NCBI GenBank assembly: GCA_963843255.1
Contig: CAWJJQ010000005.1
Span: forward strand, 124,001 to 188,000
DNA: 64,000 nucleotides
Source: Bog-159 sp963843255
GTDB lineage: Bacteria > Acidobacteriota > Terriglobia > Bryobacterales > Bryobacteraceae
Reading direction: 5' to 3'
Numbering within the stretch: the stretch's first letter is position 1; every line of letters starts with the position of its first letter. Shown piece after piece: positions 62,198 to 64,000 of this stretch. The notes under the pieces are model-generated. The model saw only the letters and a list, made by a program, of their open reading frames with translations. It had not been told where the DNA came from and made no database searches. The position numbers and the translations under genes are program-made.

Positions 62198-62329
62198 GTT
62201 CTCCTGTCGATGATCGACTAAAGCATATTACCTGTTTAATACGCCTGGCGTGAGAAAAGGTTACGTGCTTCTCTAAATGATCGATAGGAGGGAAACTTCG
62301 GTGGCGGCTTCAGCGGCCGCAAATGGGGC

Positions 62330-63118
62330 TTATTTCCTGTCCAGAAAATCGAGAATGACCGGATTCACCCATTCCGCCCGCTCCCGCACGGCGCCGTGCC
62401 CCGCGCCCGGCACGATGCAAAGCTGCGCACCCGGAATGCTGTGAAAAATCTCGGCCGCCTCTTCAACACTCGTGAAGTCGTGATCTCCAAAAAACAGCAG
62501 CACCGGAGCATGGATCGTCGCCAGCTCCGGCTTCGAGATGCCCCATCCAGGCTTTGACCACATCGTCTTCACCTTCTCGAAGATTGCGAGCCAGTGCTCC
62601 GGCCCGTCCGGGGACATACGCTCGTAGTCCTTGCGAAACACCTTCGGAAGGCGGTCGGCGGACAGTGCCAGCATCGCCTCCTGGTCTTTCGCCGTGACCG
62701 GGCCGAATCCGACCCCAGACACGATGACCCGCCGTACCATCTCCGGATGCTTGAACGCCAGCCGCAGCGCGATCTGCCCGCCATCGCTGATTCCGATCAG
62801 ATCAACCTTCTGGATTCCCTGTTGCGTGAGAAACGTGAACGTATCCTCCGCCATGCCTGCATACGACAATTCGCGTCCCGCAACATCGGCCGTGTGCCCG
62901 TGCCCCATTTGCTCGATGGCAATTACACGATGATTGCGTGCCAGCGCCGGAATCTGCGCGGGAAACGAGAATGATATCGTGGTCATCCCGCCATGCAACA
63001 GCACCACGGGTGGCCCATCGCCATGCACCTCGTAGTACATTTTCAAGCCGTGAACCTCGGCGTATTCGCCCGCCGCGGGCCACGCCAGCACCAAACTCAA
63101 CAAGGGTAGCAAACGCAT
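62330..63118 (-). CDS. secreted alpha/beta-hydrolase
   Basis: 262 aa from MRLLPLLSLVLAWPAAGEYA, a signal peptide; an upstream ATG adds 15 residues in front of the signal and is less likely. HGGMTTISFSF oxyanion region, nucleophile serine in IGISDGGQIAL (near residue 112), acid aspartate in LLFFGDHDFTS and histidine in VPGAGHGAVRE complete a catalytic triad. Substrate unknown; resembles proline-iminopeptidase or haloalkane-dehalogenase-type hydrolases in layout. Confidence 0.9.
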   Translation of the reverse strand: MRLLPLLSLVLAWPAAGEYAEVHGLKMYYEVHGDGPPVVLLHGGMTTISFSFPAQIPALARNHRVIAIEQMGHGHTADVAGRELSYAGMAEDTFTFLTQQGIQKVDLIGISDGGQIALRLAFKHPEMVRRVIVSGVGFGPVTAKDQEAMLALSADRLPKVFRKDYERMSPDGPEHWLAIFEKVKTMWSKPGWGISKPELATIHAPVLLFFGDHDFTSVEEAAEIFHSIPGAQLCIVPGAGHGAVRERAEWVNPVILDFLDRK

Positions 63119-63173
63119 CGGGGGAGTGTACCACGGAAGCCGTGGGGCAGCCCCTGCCTGCATAAATGCCTGC

Positions 63174-63192
63174 GCGGGGCTCTAAGCCCCGC
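63174..63192. repeat. second copy of the GCGGGGCTCTNAGCCCCGC hairpin
   Basis: GCGGGGC-TCTAA-GCCCCGC with preceding CCTGC, nearly identical to 56804-56822. It lies between two divergent genes, so termination is not its obvious purpose. Confidence 0.5.
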
Positions 63193-63256
63193 ATATTCTC
63201 GGCCGGTCGGCGCGAAGCGCTGGGGAATGGACCGATCTGGGACTCGGAAAAAATCC

Positions 63257-63285
63257 TTGACACTTCAAATCCGTAAGCATATACT
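63257..63285 (+). promoter_or_regulatory. strong sigma-70-type promoter of the ArsR gene
   Basis: TTGACA at 63257 and TATACT at 63280 are separated by exactly 17 bp. The predicted start lies near 63292, leaving only about 5 nt before the GTG start codon, so the message is probably leaderless or nearly so. Confidence 0.75.
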
Positions 63286-63288
63286 TAC
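63273..63288. promoter_or_regulatory. ArsR-type operator over the -10 box
   Basis: GTAAG-CATATA-CTTAC is an inverted repeat covering the -10 element; two further GTAAG/CTTAC half-sites follow within 16 bp (GTAAG at 63290, CTTAC at 63300). Typical place for autorepression by the ArsR product. Confidence 0.65.
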
Positions 63289-63296
63289 CGTAAGCA

Positions 63297-63614
63297 GTGA
63301 CTTACCAAGAAACCCAGCTCGATGCCTTAGGCGATGCCACCCGCCGCGCCATCCTCGCCCGCCTCCTCGATGGCCCGCTGCCCGTCGGCAAGCTCGCCGC
63401 CAACTTCCCCGTCAGCCGCCCGGCCATCTCTCAACACCTCCGGGTACTCGAACGCGCCCGTCTGGTCGCCCACCAGAATTCGGGCACACGGCGGCTGTAC
63501 CAGCTCGACCACGCCGGATTCGATTCGCTCCGCGAATACTTCGACCGTTTTTGGACCCACGCATTGGACGCATTCAAGAAAAAAGCCGAGGAAATCCCGG
63601 CAAAGGAGAAATGA
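63297..63614 (+). CDS. ArsR-family transcriptional regulator
   Basis: 105 aa from a GTG. The winged helix DALGDATRRAILARLLDGPL, PVGKLAANFPVSRPAISQHL, RVLERARLVAHQNSGTRRLY is the classic ArsR fold; no metal-binding cysteine pair, as in the subgroup that pairs with SRPBCC/AHSA1 proteins. The stop overlaps the next gene. Repression of its own promoter through the GTAAG dyad is likely. Confidence 0.93.
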   Translation: MTYQETQLDALGDATRRAILARLLDGPLPVGKLAANFPVSRPAISQHLRVLERARLVAHQNSGTRRLYQLDHAGFDSLREYFDRFWTHALDAFKKKAEEIPAKEK

Positions 63615-64000
63615 TGATGACCATACAAATTGCACCGGTACGCAAAACCCTCACAGTCAAGGCTCCCGTGAGCCATGCCTTTCGGGTCTTTACCAGCGGG
63701 ATCGATACCTGGTGGCCGCGCACCCACCACACCGGGAAAACGCCCATGACCCGGAATGTGATCGAAGGGCGTGTCGGCGGCCGCTGCTACAGCGAACATG
63801 AGGATGGCGCCCAGTGCGATTGGGGCAGCGTGCAGGTGTGGGACCCCCCGCACCGCTTCGTGATGGCATGGATGTTGAGCCCGGCATGGCAGTTTGAGCC
63901 GGATTTGGCCAAAGCCAGCGAGGTGGAAGTGCGCTTTACCCAGGAAGGCGACGGCGTGACTCGCGTGGAACTGGAGCACCGCCACTTCGAGCGTTGCGGC
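63611..64000 (+). CDS. SRPBCC (AHSA1-type START-fold) protein, cut by window edge
   Basis: 130 residues are visible, from one of three consecutive ATGs (63611, 63614, 63617) preceded by AAAGGAG. VRKTLTVKAPVSHAFRVFTS, DTWWPRTHHTG, IEGRVGGRCYSEHEDG, WGSVQVWDPPHRFVMAWMLS and VELEHRHFERCG define the polyketide-cyclase/AHSA1 family. The pairing with an ArsR regulator in a two-gene operon is a common arrangement; ligand unknown. The end lies beyond the window. Confidence 0.93.
   Translation, partial: MMMTIQIAPVRKTLTVKAPVSHAFRVFTSGIDTWWPRTHHTGKTPMTRNVIEGRVGGRCYSEHEDGAQCDWGSVQVWDPPHRFVMAWMLSPAWQFEPDLAKASEVEVRFTQEGDGVTRVELEHRHFERCG

Noticed and set aside
1..64000. tRNA or rRNA genes
   Set aside because: No stretch with tRNA T-loop/anticodon pattern or rRNA-like sequence was seen by eye; a covariance search was not possible.

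Overview
The window looks like a chromosomal segment of an acidobacterium of the Solibacter/Bryobacteraceae type. The evidence is compositional and gene-based: high GC; large secreted glycan-active enzymes with Tat leaders; an Oar-like TonB-dependent receptor with an N-terminal carboxypeptidase-regulatory domain; an ASPIC/UnbV-TPR protein; a PadR plus duplicated-permease (ADOP-type) pair; and a secreted protein ending in what reads as the Solibacter C-terminal domain (TIGR03437 type). The species assignment is inference, because no database search was possible.

Layout. (1) 1-8.1 kb, minus strand: the proximal half of an extracellular contractile injection system (eCIS, phage-tail-like) operon. 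In transcription order it reads DUF3467 protein, sheath, tube, zinc-ribbon baseplate-type protein, a small linker protein, DUF4255 cap protein in two overlapping pieces, AAA+ ATPase, a small protein, and the start of a DUF4157 protein cut by the window edge. Upstream lies a sigma-54 activator (8.3-9.5 kb) with a sigma-54-like promoter and a cluster of TGTRACA heptamers between it and the operon. (2) 9.7-29.2 kb: a glycan-uptake region. It holds an ASPIC/UnbV-TPR protein, a TPR protein, a TonB receptor, a divergent LacI regulator, a GH2 enzyme, a DUF5107-TPR protein, an MFS sugar porter, a phosphatase-fold Tat protein and an unknown partner. Three matching LacI-type palindromes lie at the receptor, regulator and GH2 promoters. 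(3) 29.2-39.5 kb: mixed genes, including a carbohydrate-binding protein, a pseudokinase-RlpA fusion, DoxX, DUF2934, a GH78 rhamnosidase with a 3' frameshift, a decayed vapBC pair and a reductase. (4) 37.8-43.7 kb: periplasmic redox genes (diheme peroxidase, molybdopterin-domain protein, cytochrome c, PQQ-type dehydrogenase, gluconate-dehydrogenase-like subunit 3 and GMC subunit). (5) 43.7-49.3 kb: a caspase-like His/Cys protein, an NHL-repeat surface protein, an esterase, repeat debris and the TIGR03437 protein. (6) 49.3-59.1 kb: GH38-type enzyme, a 1.5-kb hairpin-repeat array, a GH20/67-like enzyme, UxuA and RraA, suggesting release and breakdown of uronate-containing glycans. (7) 59.2-64 kb: ADOP permease with PadR, an alpha/beta hydrolase, and ArsR with an SRPBCC protein.

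The most unusual structure is a family of 96-bp imperfect palindromes found in three tandem arrays: 2 copies inside a coding sequence, about 4.7 copies beginning right after the TonB receptor stop codon, and 16 copies beginning right after the GH38 stop codon. The stems are kept, the loops diverge, and the 3x32-base period lets the element be read through as 32-residue protein repeats.
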